Shown here: positions 34,046-42,871 of the stretch, in pieces
How positions within the stretch are numbered: position 1 is the first letter of the stretch
Layout: each line of letters starts with the position of its first letter
Program-made: the position numbers and the translations under genes
NCBI RefSeq assembly: GCF_026625045.1
Contig: NZ_CP113089.1
Coordinates: 2,294,001 to 2,358,000, forward strand
Length of the DNA: 64,000 nt
Direction of reading: 5' to 3'
Origin: Microcella daejeonensis
GTDB lineage: Bacteria > Actinomycetota > Actinomycetes > Actinomycetales > Microbacteriaceae
Notes under the pieces: model-generated
Databases searched by the model: none
What the model was told of the DNA's origin: nothing
Seen by the model: only the letters and a program-made list of their open reading frames with translations

Positions 34046-34436
34046 GCAAGTGGGTCGGCCAGACGGTCGCGTCGGATGCGCGCCCCCGCGAGGGGGGACG
34101 GCTCCGCCGAGGAACGTCCGGGCTCCATAGAGCAGGGCGGTGGGTAACACCCACCCGGAGCAATCCGCGAGAAAGTGCAACAGAGAGCAGACCGCCACCG
34201 GCGTCACGCCGGGGGTAAGGGTGAAACGGTGGTGTAAGAGACCACCAGGGGCCCGAGTGATCGGGCTCGCTGGGTAAACCTCGCCCGGAGCAAGGTCGAA
34301 CAGGCACTGTCGAAGCGGCTCGCTGAGGTGCCGGGTAGACCGCTGGAGGGTGTCGGCAACGGCTCCCCGAGATAGATGGCCGTCGAACGGGGTCCGCCCC
34401 GGGAACAGAACCCGGCGTATCGGCCGGCCCGCTTGC
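34046..34436 (+). ncRNA. rnpB: RNase P RNA, bacterial class A
   Basis: Catalytic RNA that removes 5' leaders from tRNA precursors. The ends are set by stem P1, where GCAAGTGGGTCGGCC (34046-34060) pairs with 34422-34436 over 15 bases. Conserved cores are present: GAGGAACGTCCGGGCTCC with AGAGCAGGGCGG near the 5' side, CGAGAAAGTGCAACAGAGAG (CR-II/III), GGTAAACC and, at the 3' side, GAGATAGATGGCCG and AACAGAACCCGGCGTAT. About 391 nt, usual for actinobacteria. Promoter TAGCCT seven bases upstream. Confidence 0.96.
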
Positions 34437-34474
34437 CCCGCCGGCCCTCATCGAGGGCGGTGGATGCCCTTCCA

Positions 34475-35953
34475 CTACCAGCGCGAGGGCGCGTAGTCCT
34501 TGAGGAACACCCCGAACACGTCCTCGCCCGCTTCGCCGCGCACGATCGGGTCGTAGACCCGCGCGGCCCCGTCGACGAGGTCGAGCGGCGCGCGGAACCC
34601 CTCCTCGGCGAGCCGGATCTTCGTCGGGTGCGGCCGCTCGTCAGTGATCCAGCCGGTGTCGACGCTCGTCATGAGGATCCCGTCGGTCTCGAGCATCTCG
34701 CGCGCGCTCGTGCGGGTGAGCATGTTCATCGCGGCCTTCGCCATGTTGGTGTGGGGATGCCCCGGACCCTTGTACCCGCGGCCGAAGACGCCCTCCATCG
34801 CCGAGACGTTGACGACGTAGGTGCGCCGAGCGGGCGAGGAGGCCATCGAGGGCCGCAGCCGGTCGACGAGGATGTACGGCGCGACGCTGTTCGCGAGCTG
34901 CACCTCGAGCATCTCGAGCGGCTCGACCGCGCCGACCGCCTGTGTCCAGCTGTTGACGCCGTGCAGGTCGGGCACGAGGCCGCCGGCGTCGATCGCCGTG
35001 CCGTCGCGGTGCCGCTCGATCGAGGCGGAGCCCGCGGTCATCGCCTCGGCGGTGAGCTGCTCCGCGCGCGAGGCCGCGGCGGCGAGCACAGGGTGGGCGG
35101 TCACCGATTCGGCGAGGGCGAGGGGATGCGCGTCGTGGGTGTGGCCGAAGGTCACGAGTTCGGGCATCCGCCCCTCGGGCAGCGGGGCCAGCTCGGCCTC
35201 GATGAGCGGCTGGTAGGCGCCGGGGGAGCGGCGCACGGTCTGCGCGGCGTTGTTGATGAGGATGTCGAGCGGGCCCTGCGCCGCGACGTCCTCGGCGAGG
35301 CCGATGACCTGGGCCGGATCGCGCAGGTCGATCCCGACGATGCGCAGACGATCGATCCAGTCGGCGGAGTCGGGGAGGGCGGTGAAGCGCCGCACGGCGT
35401 CACGCGGGAACCGCGTGGTGATCGTGGTGTGCGCGCCGTCGCGCAGCAGGCGCAGCGCGATGTACATGCCGATCTTGGCCCGACCGCCGGTGAGCAGGGC
35501 GCGGCGTCCGCTCAGGTCGGTGCGGGCATCCCGCTTCGCGTGGCTGAGGCGGGCGCACGAGGGGCAGAGCTGGTGGTAGAACGCGTCGACCTCGACGTAG
35601 TGCTGCTTGCAGATGTAGCAGGGGCGCGAGCGTGCGAGCACGCCCGCGAGAGGCGCCGCGGTCGAGGCCGAGAGCTCGGCCCCCCGCGTCTCGTCATCGA
35701 TGCGATCGTCGGCCCCGGTGGCGGTCGCGGCGATCACCGCGCGGTCGGCCTCCGCGATCTCCGCCCGCTTCGTCAGGCGACGATTGACCTTGACCGCGCG
35801 GATCATGTGGGCCGTGGCCTGGCGCACGGCGGTGAAATCGGGGTGCGCCTCGTCGACGTGCTGCAGCTGGTCGAGCACCCGCAGGGTCGCGGCGAGATCG
35901 TCCGGATCGATACCGGAGGGAGCGGCGGCGGGAGGAGGAGCGTTCGAGGGCAC
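34475..35953 (-). CDS. SDR-family protein with N-terminal zinc-finger-like motif
   Basis: A 492-residue protein. Residues ~15-120 are helical; then CYICKQHYVEVDAFYHQLC with PSC gives two CxxC pairs that could bind zinc; the rest is a short-chain dehydrogenase Rossmann fold (ALLTGGRAKIGMYIAL for the cofactor, DILINNAAQTVRR, VNVSAMEGVF). In the catalytic YxxxK position it reads TNMAK within HPHTNMAKAAMNML, so the Lys is kept but the catalytic Tyr is Thr. That motif appears to be characteristic of this subfamily as I remember it. Substrate unknown. GTG 35953 is preceded by TACGAT five bases upstream; the frame continuing beyond is a shadow of the VIT gene. Convergent with rnpB. Confidence 0.75.
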   Translation of the reverse strand: MPSNAPPPAAAPSGIDPDDLAATLRVLDQLQHVDEAHPDFTAVRQATAHMIRAVKVNRRLTKRAEIAEADRAVIAATATGADDRIDDETRGAELSASTAAPLAGVLARSRPCYICKQHYVEVDAFYHQLCPSCARLSHAKRDARTDLSGRRALLTGGRAKIGMYIALRLLRDGAHTTITTRFPRDAVRRFTALPDSADWIDRLRIVGIDLRDPAQVIGLAEDVAAQGPLDILINNAAQTVRRSPGAYQPLIEAELAPLPEGRMPELVTFGHTHDAHPLALAESVTAHPVLAAAASRAEQLTAEAMTAGSASIERHRDGTAIDAGGLVPDLHGVNSWTQAVGAVEPLEMLEVQLANSVAPYILVDRLRPSMASSPARRTYVVNVSAMEGVFGRGYKGPGHPHTNMAKAAMNMLTRTSAREMLETDGILMTSVDTGWITDERPHPTKIRLAEEGFRAPLDLVDGAARVYDPIVRGEAGEDVFGVFLKDYAPSRW

Positions 35954-35958
35954 AGGGA

Positions 35959-35964
35959 ATCGTA
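35959..35964 (-). promoter_or_regulatory. -10 element TACGAT, leaderless arrangement
   Basis: TACGAT on the minus strand ends five bases before GTG 35953 of the SDR gene; no ribosome site is seen. Confidence 0.4.
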
Positions 35965-35976
35965 CCCGCCCGCGCG

Positions 35977-36711
35977 TCAGCCGATCGCGGTGCCGAGCAG
36001 CGCGCCGACGCCGAAGGTGACGGCGAGCGCGATCGCCCCGCCGGCCAGCACGCGCAGCGTCGGCCGCAGCCAGTGGCTGTCGCCGAGCCGGGCCCCCACG
36101 GCGCCGGTGATCCCGAGGGCGACGAGCGTGGCGACGAAGGAGACGGGGATGCGCAGCTCGGCGGGCGGCAGGGCGATGGCGAGCATCGGCAGCACCGCGC
36201 CGAGCAGGAACGCGATCGCGGAGGCCCATGCGGCCTGCCAGGGCTTCAGCACCTCGTGCTCGTCGATGTGCAGCTCGGCCTCGAGGTGGGCGCCGAGAGC
36301 GTCGTGCGCGGTCAGCTCGACCGCGACGCGCTGCGCCGTCTCCTCGCTCAGGCCCTTCGCCCGGTAGATGCCGGCGAGCTCGGCGAGCTCCTCCTCCGGC
36401 TGCTCCGCGAGCTCCCGCCGCTCCTTCGCGATGAGCGCCGTCTGGCTGTCGCGGGCGCTCGACACCGAGACGTACTCGCCGAGCGCCATCGAGATCGCCC
36501 CGCCCACGACCGCCGCGACGCCCGCGGTGACGATGGGGACGAGATCGCTCGTCGCCCCGGCGACGCCCACGACCACCGCCGCCACCGAGACGATCCCGTC
36601 ATTGGCTCCGAGCACGCCGGCGCGGATGCGATTGACGCGATCCGAGTAGGCGCCCCGGTCGTGGGGCTCATCGGCATGGGGCCCGGATGCTCGCACGGCG
36701 CTCTCGCTCAT
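35977..36711 (-). CDS. VIT family (CCC1-like) iron/manganese transporter
   Basis: A 244-residue membrane protein of the vacuolar iron transporter family, which moves Fe2+ or Mn2+ out of the cytosol. N-terminal RVNRIRAGVLGANDGIVSVA is the family signature, followed by VGGAISMALGEYVSVSSARD and a cytoplasmic metal-binding helical region rich in Glu (KERRELAEQPEEELAEL, AHLEAELHIDEHE). Four to five helices in total. ATG 36711 was chosen over an in-frame TTG at 36723. The stop lies 23 bases ahead of the SDR start, so they may be one transcript, although the SDR has a -10 of its own. Confidence 0.88.
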   Translation of the reverse strand: MSESAVRASGPHADEPHDRGAYSDRVNRIRAGVLGANDGIVSVAAVVVGVAGATSDLVPIVTAGVAAVVGGAISMALGEYVSVSSARDSQTALIAKERRELAEQPEEELAELAGIYRAKGLSEETAQRVAVELTAHDALGAHLEAELHIDEHEVLKPWQAAWASAIAFLLGAVLPMLAIALPPAELRIPVSFVATLVALGITGAVGARLGDSHWLRPTLRVLAGGAIALAVTFGVGALLGTAIG

Positions 36712-36918
36712 GGCCGCAGTCAATCACCGCGCTGCCGACTGCTCAAGCAAGGAGAGCCTGGGCTCGGGGGCCCCCGGGCCCCCGTTCTCGACCCTGTGAG
36801 TTGCGCGCGCCCATACCACGGGTGGAATACACGGGTGCGTAGTGTCGAAACATCGACCTGGCGCCCGCCGGGTCACCCTGCCGGCTGGGAAGTCGACGCA
36901 CCCGATCCGGAAGGCCGC

Positions 36919-38022
36919 ATGACCTCCATCGCCTCCTCGTCCTCGGGCGGATTCCGCTCCACCACCCCGCGCGACCCGAACCGCGTCCAGCCCACGAGCA
37001 GCTACTCCGCGCTCATGCGCACGGTCCGCGACGCGGGCCTGCTGCGCCGCCGCGTCGGGTTCTACGTCGCCCTGTTCTCGGGTCTCGTCGTCGCCCTCGG
37101 CGGCGCCGTCACGGGGTTCATCCTTCTCGGCGACAGCTGGTATCAGCTCCTCATCGCCGCCGCTCTGGGCATCATCCTCACGCAGATCGCCTTCGTCACG
37201 CACGAGGCCTCGCACCGCCAGATCTTCGCCTCGGGCAAGGTCAACGACCACGTCGGCCGCTGGCTCGCCGCGGGCGTCGTCGGCATCAGCTACCACTGGT
37301 GGATGCACAAGCACTCGCGCCACCACGCGAAGCCGAACCAGATCGGCGCCGACCCCGACATCGCCCCCGACACCATCTCCTTCATCCCGGAGGACGCCGC
37401 CAAGGCGACCGGACTCGTCGCGCTCATCACGCGCAAGCAGGGCTACCTGTTCTTCCCGCTCCTGACCCTCGAGGGCCTCAACCTGCACTTCCGGTCGATC
37501 CTCAGCCTCTTCGAGAAGGGCAAGATCGAGGGCCGTGCGCTCGAGCTCACGCTCATCTTCCTGCGTCTGGGACTGTACGCCGCCGTGATCTTCTGGGCGC
37601 TGCCGCTCGGCATGGCCTTCGCCTTCATCGGCGTGCAGATGGCCGTCTTCGGCGTGTACATGGGGGCGAGCTTCGCCCCCAACCACAAGGGGATGCCCGT
37701 GCTCCCGCACGACAGCCCGCTCGACTTCCTCTCGCGCCAGATCATCACCTCGCGCAACATCAAGGGCGGCTGGTGGGCGACCGCGCTCTACGGCGGGCTC
37801 AACCATCAGGTCGAGCACCACCTGTTCCCGAACATGCCGCGCCCGGCGCTGTCGAAGGCTCGCGAGATCACCCGCGAGTACGCGGCGACGCTCGACATCC
37901 CGTACACCGAGGCGACCGTCGGGGAGTCGTACCGGATCGTGATCCGCTATCTCAACGAGGTCGGTCTCTCGGCCCGCGACCCCTTCGACTGCCCGATGGT
38001 GAACCGGTTCCGCCGCACGTGA
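36919..38022 (+). CDS. Membrane fatty acid desaturase
   Basis: A 367-residue di-iron desaturase that introduces a double bond into acyl chains. The three histidine boxes are HEASH (residues 95-99), HKHSRHH (130-136) and HQVEHH (296-301), spaced as in acyl-lipid/acyl-CoA desaturases; at least four helices surround them. The third box HQVEHH without a fused cytochrome b5 resembles DesA3- or delta-5/6-type enzymes. ATG 36919 has GGAAGG at 36909-36914. A TAGTGT at 36839-36844 is a possible -10. It probably adjusts membrane fluidity. Single gene, divergent from the VIT gene. Confidence 0.92.
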   Translation: MTSIASSSSGGFRSTTPRDPNRVQPTSSYSALMRTVRDAGLLRRRVGFYVALFSGLVVALGGAVTGFILLGDSWYQLLIAAALGIILTQIAFVTHEASHRQIFASGKVNDHVGRWLAAGVVGISYHWWMHKHSRHHAKPNQIGADPDIAPDTISFIPEDAAKATGLVALITRKQGYLFFPLLTLEGLNLHFRSILSLFEKGKIEGRALELTLIFLRLGLYAAVIFWALPLGMAFAFIGVQMAVFGVYMGASFAPNHKGMPVLPHDSPLDFLSRQIITSRNIKGGWWATALYGGLNHQVEHHLFPNMPRPALSKAREITREYAATLDIPYTEATVGESYRIVIRYLNEVGLSARDPFDCPMVNRFRRT

Positions 38023-38069
38023 TCGTGCGCTGATCCTCCGGCGCCCGACGCGCCGGCAGCATCCCCTCC

Positions 38070-38101
38070 GACGGCGATGGCACACTGGTGTCATCGCCGT
38101 C
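38070..38101 (+). terminator. Hairpin after the desaturase gene
   Basis: GACGGCGATGGCAC (38070-38083) pairs with 38088-38101 over 14 bases with one G-T pair and the loop ACTG. It lies 48 bases past the desaturase stop and 24 bases before a small ORF, so it could end the first or regulate the second. Confidence 0.6.
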
Positions 38102-38124
38102 GTCGTCCGTCAGGAGCCTCTTCC

Positions 38125-38220
38125 GTGTCCCAGCGCTGGATCATCTACGCCTCGACCGTCATCGCCCTCGTCGCGGCGGTCTCGCTCGTCTGGTACCTCG
38201 TCGCCGACGCGACGGCCTGA
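38125..38220 (+). CDS. 31-residue single-span membrane peptide
   Basis: A small ORF: GTG 38125 to TGA 38220, with AGGAG at 38112-38116 eight bases upstream. The product starts MSQRWII, has one continuous hydrophobic span of about 20 residues and ends WYLVADATA. Its strong ribosome site, clean single helix and position between two terminator hairpins argue that it is real. No homology can be judged from so short a sequence; it might be a membrane microprotein acting on a larger partner. Confidence 0.55.
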   Translation: MSQRWIIYASTVIALVAAVSLVWYLVADATA

Positions 38221-38226
38221 CACCGC

Positions 38227-38251
38227 GAGACGGCGCGGCCCGCGCCGTCTC
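38227..38251. terminator. Bidirectional terminator between the small ORF and ppgK
   Basis: Perfect 11-base stem GAGACGGCGCG (38227-38237) with its complement at 38241-38251 and a three-base loop, covering the gap between convergent stops. Confidence 0.75.
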
Positions 38252-38990
38252 AGCGCGCGGCGAGCGCCGCAGCGCCCATGATTCCCGCGTTGTTGCGCAG
38301 CCTCGCCGGCACGATCGGCGCCCGCAGGCTCAGCAGCGGCAGGAACTGCTCGTGGTGCTTGGAGACGCCGCCGCCGACCACGTGCAGCGTGGGGGAGAAC
38401 AGGAACTCCACGTGCGCGTAGAAGCGCTGCAGGCGGGCCGCCCACTCGGGGTAGCTGAGCCCTTCGCGCTCGCGCACGGCGTTCGAGGCACACGTCTCGA
38501 CGTCGGCCCCCTCGAGCTCCAGATGCCCGAGCTCGGTATTCGGGATGAGCACGCCGTCGTGCACGAAGGCGCTGCCGATTCCCGTGCCGAGGGTCGTCAC
38601 GATGACGAGCCCGCGCCGGTCGGCCGCGGCGCCGTAGCGGGCCTCGGCGAAGCCCGCGGCGTCGGCGTCGTTGACGAAGTGGATGGGCCGCCCGAGCACC
38701 TCCTCGAAGCGCGCGTCGGCGTCGAGCCCGATCCAGGCGTCGGAGACGTTCGCGGCCGACATGGTGCGGCCCTCGAGCACGATGGCGGGGAAGCAGACGC
38801 CGACGGGGGAGTCGGCGGGGGCATCCAGCTCGGCCATGATCTCGGCCGCGGTCGCGATGATCGCGCCCGGCTCGCCGCCCGCGGGGGTGGGCCGCTTCAC
38901 GCGGTCGCTCACCAGCTCGCCCGTCGCGAGGTCGACGACCGCGCCCTTGATGCCGGTGCCGCCGATGTCGATGCCGATGGCGAGCTTCAT
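38250..38990 (-). CDS. ppgK: Polyphosphate glucokinase
   Basis: ROK-family kinase phosphorylating glucose with polyphosphate (and ATP), typical of actinobacteria. Phosphate-binding AIGIDIGGTGIKG at the N-terminus, the second loop TLGTGIGSAF, and NTELGHLELEG with the catalytic-site His are present. It lacks the CxCGxxGC zinc motif of ordinary ROK proteins, as PpgK does. 246 residues is the usual length. ATG 38990 has AAAGGA upstream. Starts the minus-strand run ppgK, map; the stop overlaps a terminator. Confidence 0.93.
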   Translation of the reverse strand: MKLAIGIDIGGTGIKGAVVDLATGELVSDRVKRPTPAGGEPGAIIATAAEIMAELDAPADSPVGVCFPAIVLEGRTMSAANVSDAWIGLDADARFEEVLGRPIHFVNDADAAGFAEARYGAAADRRGLVIVTTLGTGIGSAFVHDGVLIPNTELGHLELEGADVETCASNAVREREGLSYPEWAARLQRFYAHVEFLFSPTLHVVGGGVSKHHEQFLPLLSLRAPIVPARLRNNAGIMGAAALAAR

Positions 38991-39021
38991 GGGGGTGTCC
39001 TTTCTCAGGCGGGGTCGGATC

Positions 39022-39888
39022 TCACGGCAGCGTGAGGATCTCGGCTCCGCGCTCGGTGACGACGAGGGTGTGCTCGAACTGGGCGCTCAGGCTCTTGTCG
39101 CGGGTCGTGACCGTCCAGTCGTCGTCCCAGAGATCCCAGGCGATGTCGCCGAGCGTCAGCATGGGCTCGATCGTGAAGACCATGCCGGGCTCCATGACGG
39201 TGCTGAACTCGGGGGCGGCGTCGTAGTGGGGCACGATGAGGCCGCTGTGGAAGGCCCGCCCGACGCCGTGACCGGTGAAGTCGCGCACGACCCCGTAGCC
39301 GAAGCGCCGCGCGTACGACTCGATCGCCCGCCCGATGACGTTGATCTGCCGGCCGGGCGCCACGGCCTTGATGCCGCGCGCGAGGGCCTCGCGCGTGCGC
39401 TCGACGAGCAGCGCCGCCTCCTCGCTCGCCTCTCCAGCGATGAAGGTCTTGTTGAGGTCGCCGTGCACGCCGTCGCGGTAGGCGGTGATGTCGATGTTGA
39501 CGATGTCGCCGTCCTCGATGACGGTGTCGTCGGGGATGCCGTGGCAGATGACCTCGTTGATGCTCGTGCAGCACGACTTCGGGAATCCCCGGTAGCCGAG
39601 CGTCGAGGGGTAGGCGCGGTGGTCGAGCACGTACTCGTGCGCGATGCGGTCGAGCTCATCGGTCGTCACGCCGGGTCGGATGGCGGCGCCGACCTCCTCC
39701 ACCGCCTGCGCGGCGATGCGGCTGGAGGCGCGGATGAGCTCGATCGTCTCGGCGTCGTAGACGTCGCTCAGGCGCTCGGCGGAGGGCGCCGGCCTGCCCA
39801 CGTACTCGGGCCGCTCGATGCTCGCGGGCACTCCGCGCTGCGGGGCGTGCCGCCCCGGGAGGAGGTGGCCGGAGGCATCGCGGGGCAT
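39022..39888 (-). CDS. map: Methionine aminopeptidase, type I
   Basis: Removes the initiator methionine after deformylation. The five metal ligands are visible: Asp in [15 protein letters not shown] (two Asp), His in GHGVGRAFH, Glu in FTIEPML and Glu in QFEHTLVV. The product of 288 residues includes a ~40-residue N-terminal extension with PEYVGRP, the SH3-binding-like segment of actinobacterial MetAP type 1c. ATG 39888 follows a -10 TAGACT seven bases upstream; the frame continues beyond only as a shadow. Confidence 0.94.
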   Translation of the reverse strand: MPRDASGHLLPGRHAPQRGVPASIERPEYVGRPAPSAERLSDVYDAETIELIRASSRIAAQAVEEVGAAIRPGVTTDELDRIAHEYVLDHRAYPSTLGYRGFPKSCCTSINEVICHGIPDDTVIEDGDIVNIDITAYRDGVHGDLNKTFIAGEASEEAALLVERTREALARGIKAVAPGRQINVIGRAIESYARRFGYGVVRDFTGHGVGRAFHSGLIVPHYDAAPEFSTVMEPGMVFTIEPMLTLGDIAWDLWDDDWTVTTRDKSLSAQFEHTLVVTERGAEILTLP

Positions 39889-39895
39889 AGTCTCG

Positions 39896-39901
39896 AGTCT
39901 A
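39896..39901 (-). promoter_or_regulatory. -10 element TAGACT of map, leaderless arrangement
   Basis: TAGACT on the minus strand, seven bases before ATG 39888. Confidence 0.5.
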
Positions 39902-39967
39902 TCCAGCCGCTGGAGGACCGCCCTGACGGCGGGCCCCGCCCGGCGGCGCCCCGATGGAGGAGGACCC

Positions 39968-40147
39968 GTGGCTGAGAGCACGCAGTGGTGGTTCAACCAC
40001 AAGACCGGCGAGGTCGAGGAGGGCCGGCAGTCGCTCGGCTCGGATCGTGACGGCCCGTACGCGAGCCGCGAGGAGGCGGCACGCGCTCCCGAGATCGCGA
40101 AGGAGCGCGCCCGGCGCTGGGCCGAGGAGGAGTCGCGGGGCGACTGA
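39968..40147 (+). CDS. Small SPOR-like domain protein
   Basis: A 59-residue hydrophilic protein: [14 protein letters not shown], then [23 protein letters not shown]. This is the small SPOR-like/MetAP-adjacent protein widely conserved in actinobacteria next to panB and map; function unknown. GTG 39968 has GGAGGAGGA directly upstream, while the frame to the left is shadow. It is divergent from map and convergent with panB. Confidence 0.8.
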   Translation: MAESTQWWFNHKTGEVEEGRQSLGSDRDGPYASREEAARAPEIAKERARRWAEEESRGD

Positions 40148-40159
40148 GCCCCCGCCGGA

Positions 40160-41011
40160 TCAGCTCGAGCGGTCGCGCAGGGCCTGCTCGGCCGTCGTGT
40201 CGCTGTAGCTGTGCTGCTCGCCGGGGTAGGCGCCCGACTCGACGTCGGCGCGGAACGCGAGAGCGGCATCCGTCAGCACCTGGCGCAGGTTCGCGTACTG
40301 CTTGACGAACTTCGGGATGCGGCCGGTCGACAGACCCGCCCAGTCCGTCCAGACGAGCAGCTGGCCGTCGCAGTGCGGGCCGCCGCCGACCGAGATCGTG
40401 GGGATGCCCAGCTCGGCCGTCACGCGCTGCGCCGCCTCGGCGGGCACCATCTCGAGCACGACCGCGAAGGCGCCGGCCTCCTCGACCGCGCGCGCGTCGG
40501 CCAGGAGCTGCTCGAGCCCCTCGCCCCGCCCCTGGATGACGTGCCCCCCGAGCCCGTGCTCGCTCTGCGGGGTGAAGCCGATGTGGCCCATGACGGGGAT
40601 GCCCGCCGAGACGATGCGGCGGATCTGCTCGGCCGAGCGCTGCCCGCCCTCGAGCTTGACGGCGTGCGCGCCGGTCTCCTTCATGAAGCGGAAGGCCGTG
40701 TGCAGCGCCTCGTCGGGGCCGGTCTCGTAGGAGCCGAAGGGCATGTCGGCGACGACGAGGGCTCGCGTGACGCCCTGCACGACGCCCCGGGTGAGGGGGA
40801 TGAGGTCGTCGATGGTCACGGGGAGGGTCGTGTCGTAGCCGAGCACGGTGTTGCCGGCCGAGTCGCCGACGAGGAGGAAGTCGATGCCCGCCTCATCGAA
40901 GATCCGCGCCGTGAGCACGTCGTAGGAGGTGAGGCCGGTGATCTTGATCCCCTGCTCCTTCGCCCGCTGGAAGTGCCGGGTGCGGACGCGCTTCATCGCC
41001 TGATCAGCCAT
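40160..41011 (-). CDS. panB: 3-methyl-2-oxobutanoate hydroxymethyltransferase
   Basis: First committed step of pantothenate synthesis: transfers a hydroxymethyl group from 5,10-methylenetetrahydrofolate to 2-oxoisovalerate. TIM-barrel enzyme with metal ligands in [15 protein letters not shown] and [10 protein letters not shown], Lys and Glu in AVKLEGG, and the catalytic Glu in VLEMVP; IGFTPQS and [15 protein letters not shown] are family signatures. 283 residues. ATG 41011 is preceded by TAGGCT six bases upstream. panC and panD are not in the window. Confidence 0.95.
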   Translation of the reverse strand: MADQAMKRVRTRHFQRAKEQGIKITGLTSYDVLTARIFDEAGIDFLLVGDSAGNTVLGYDTTLPVTIDDLIPLTRGVVQGVTRALVVADMPFGSYETGPDEALHTAFRFMKETGAHAVKLEGGQRSAEQIRRIVSAGIPVMGHIGFTPQSEHGLGGHVIQGRGEGLEQLLADARAVEEAGAFAVVLEMVPAEAAQRVTAELGIPTISVGGGPHCDGQLLVWTDWAGLSTGRIPKFVKQYANLRQVLTDAALAFRADVESGAYPGEQHSYSDTTAEQALRDRSS

Positions 41012-41017
41012 GCTGCA

Positions 41018-41023
41018 AGCCTA
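41018..41023 (-). promoter_or_regulatory. -10 element TAGGCT of panB, leaderless arrangement
   Basis: TAGGCT on the minus strand, six bases before ATG 41011. Confidence 0.55.
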
Positions 41024-41083
41024 GACCTCGGCCTCGTTCGTGAGCGGTGCGCAGGGCGGCGGGCGAGCCGCCCTGACCGGCGC

Positions 41084-42814
41084 CTACTCCGTGGGGCGGT
41101 AGGTGATCGGCAGCCGGCGATCCCGCCCGAAGGCCATGCCCGAGATCTTCGGCCCGATCGCCCCCTGGCGGCGCTTCCACTCCGCGCGGTCGACGAGCCC
41201 GGTGATGTGCTCGACCATCTCGCGGTCGAAGCCGAGGTCGATGACGTCGTCCTTGCCGAGCTTCTGCGTGATGTACGCCTCGAGCAGGGCATCCAGCACC
41301 TCGTACGGCGGCAGCGAGTCCTGGTCGACCTGGCCGGGGCGCAGCTCGGCGCTGGGCGGCTTCTCGATCGAGCCCACCGGGATCGGCGGGGTCTCGCCGC
41401 GCGCGACCGCGTTCGCGTTGCGCCACCGCGCGAGCTCCCACACGAGCATCTTGGGGACGTCCTTGATGGGGGCGAAGCCGCCGACCGAGTCGCCGTAGAT
41501 CGTCGAGTACCCGACCGAGAGCTCGGTCTTGTTGCCGGTCGTCAGCACGAGGTGCCCGTGCGTGTTCGAGGCCGCCATGAGGATGATGCCGCGGATGCGC
41601 GCCTGCAGGTTCTCGGCGGCGACCCCGTCGAGGGCGAGCTGCTGCTCGATCGGGGCGACGAGATCGGCGATCGCCTCGGTCGAGTAGTTGACGCCGATCC
41701 GCTCGGCGAGCTCGTCGGCATCGCTGCGGCTGTGGTCGCTCGACCAGCGGCTCGGCATGCTCACGCCGTGCACGTTCTCGGCGCCCAGGGCGTCGGCGGC
41801 GATCGCGGCGCAGACGGCCGAGTCGATGCCGCCCGAGAGCCCGAGCACGACCGAGCGGAAGCCGTTCTTGCGCACGTAGTCGCGCAGGCCGAGCACGAGG
41901 GCGTTCCAGACCTGCTCGGTGTCGTCGGGCAGCGTCGCCACGTCCGCGGCCACGGGGGGCCGCTCGCGCCCCGGGGTGCCGATCTCGACGCGGGAGACGG
42001 CGGGCGGCAGCGCGCAGTCGGCGGCGGCCTCGGCATCCACGTCGACCACCAGCAGGTGCTCGCGGAACTGGGGCGCCCGCGCGAGGATCGCGCCCGTGCC
42101 GTCGACGACGACGCTGTCGCCGTCGAAGACGAGGTCGTCCTGCCCGCCGACGATGTTGACGTAGGCGACGACGGTGTCGGTCTCGACGGCGCGGCGGGTG
42201 ACGAGCGGCAGCCGCACCTCGTCCTTGTCGCGCTCGAAGGGCGAGGCGTTGATGACCACAAGCACCCCGGCGTCGGCCTCGAGCACGCGCCCGACCGGGC
42301 CGCCGTCGCGCCAGAGGTCCTCGCAGACGATGACCGCCACGTCGACGCCGCGCAGGCGCAGCACCAGCAGCTCGTCGCCCGGGATGAAGACCCGGTACTC
42401 GTCGAAGACCGAGTAGTTCGGCAGGTGGTGCTTGGCGTAGCGGGCGACGACCTCGCCCCCGTGCAGCACGCTCGCGCAGTTCTGCGCGATCGCGGTGGGC
42501 GCGTTCGACGAACCGAGAAGGCGGGGCTCGTGCGGGCCGTCGGGATGCCCGACGATGACCGCGAGATCACCCAGCCCCTCCTGCTCGAGCCGACCCGCGA
42601 GCGCGGCGACCGCGGCCCCGGCGGCGGCGAGGAACGAGGGCCGCGAGGCGAGGTCCTCGATGGGGTACCCGGTCATCGCCATCTCGCCAACGGCGAGGAT
42701 GTCGGCGCCCGCGGCGTGCGCCTCGCGGGCGGCGGCGAGCACCTGCTCGGCGTTGCCGCGGAGGTCTCCGACGACGGGGTTCGTCTGGGCCAGAGCCAAG
42801 CGGAGACGGGGCAT
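41084..42814 (-). CDS. nadE: Glutamine-dependent NAD+ synthetase
   Basis: Last step of NAD synthesis, amidating nicotinic acid adenine dinucleotide with nitrogen from glutamine. The N-terminal nitrilase domain has its triad Glu (VGEMAMTGYP), Lys (KHHLPNYSVFDE) and Cys (VIVCEDLW); the C-terminal ATP pyrophosphatase domain has SGGIDSAV and TTGNKTELSVGYSTIYGD. 576 residues, in the range of bacterial two-domain enzymes. ATG 42814 is supported by TAGGCT seven bases upstream; the reading frame continues open for another 4.4 kb antisense to glnA2 and glnE, which is an artefact of base composition. Divergent from glnA2. Confidence 0.96.
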   Translation of the reverse strand: MPRLRLALAQTNPVVGDLRGNAEQVLAAAREAHAAGADILAVGEMAMTGYPIEDLASRPSFLAAAGAAVAALAGRLEQEGLGDLAVIVGHPDGPHEPRLLGSSNAPTAIAQNCASVLHGGEVVARYAKHHLPNYSVFDEYRVFIPGDELLVLRLRGVDVAVIVCEDLWRDGGPVGRVLEADAGVLVVINASPFERDKDEVRLPLVTRRAVETDTVVAYVNIVGGQDDLVFDGDSVVVDGTGAILARAPQFREHLLVVDVDAEAAADCALPPAVSRVEIGTPGRERPPVAADVATLPDDTEQVWNALVLGLRDYVRKNGFRSVVLGLSGGIDSAVCAAIAADALGAENVHGVSMPSRWSSDHSRSDADELAERIGVNYSTEAIADLVAPIEQQLALDGVAAENLQARIRGIILMAASNTHGHLVLTTGNKTELSVGYSTIYGDSVGGFAPIKDVPKMLVWELARWRNANAVARGETPPIPVGSIEKPPSAELRPGQVDQDSLPPYEVLDALLEAYITQKLGKDDVIDLGFDREMVEHITGLVDRAEWKRRQGAIGPKISGMAFGRDRRLPITYRPTE

Positions 42815-42821
42815 ACCGGGT

Positions 42822-42827
42822 AGCCTA
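42822..42827 (-). promoter_or_regulatory. -10 element TAGGCT of nadE, leaderless arrangement
   Basis: TAGGCT on the minus strand, seven bases before ATG 42814. Confidence 0.55.
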
Positions 42828-42871
42828 ACGCCGGGCCCTGTGGGCCTTTTCCGTGCCGCAGAGAGGGCAGT

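Noticed and set aside
34046-34436. Possible protein-coding frame on the minus strand (34032-34475)
   Set aside because: The region is RNase P RNA, with P1 pairing and all conserved cores.
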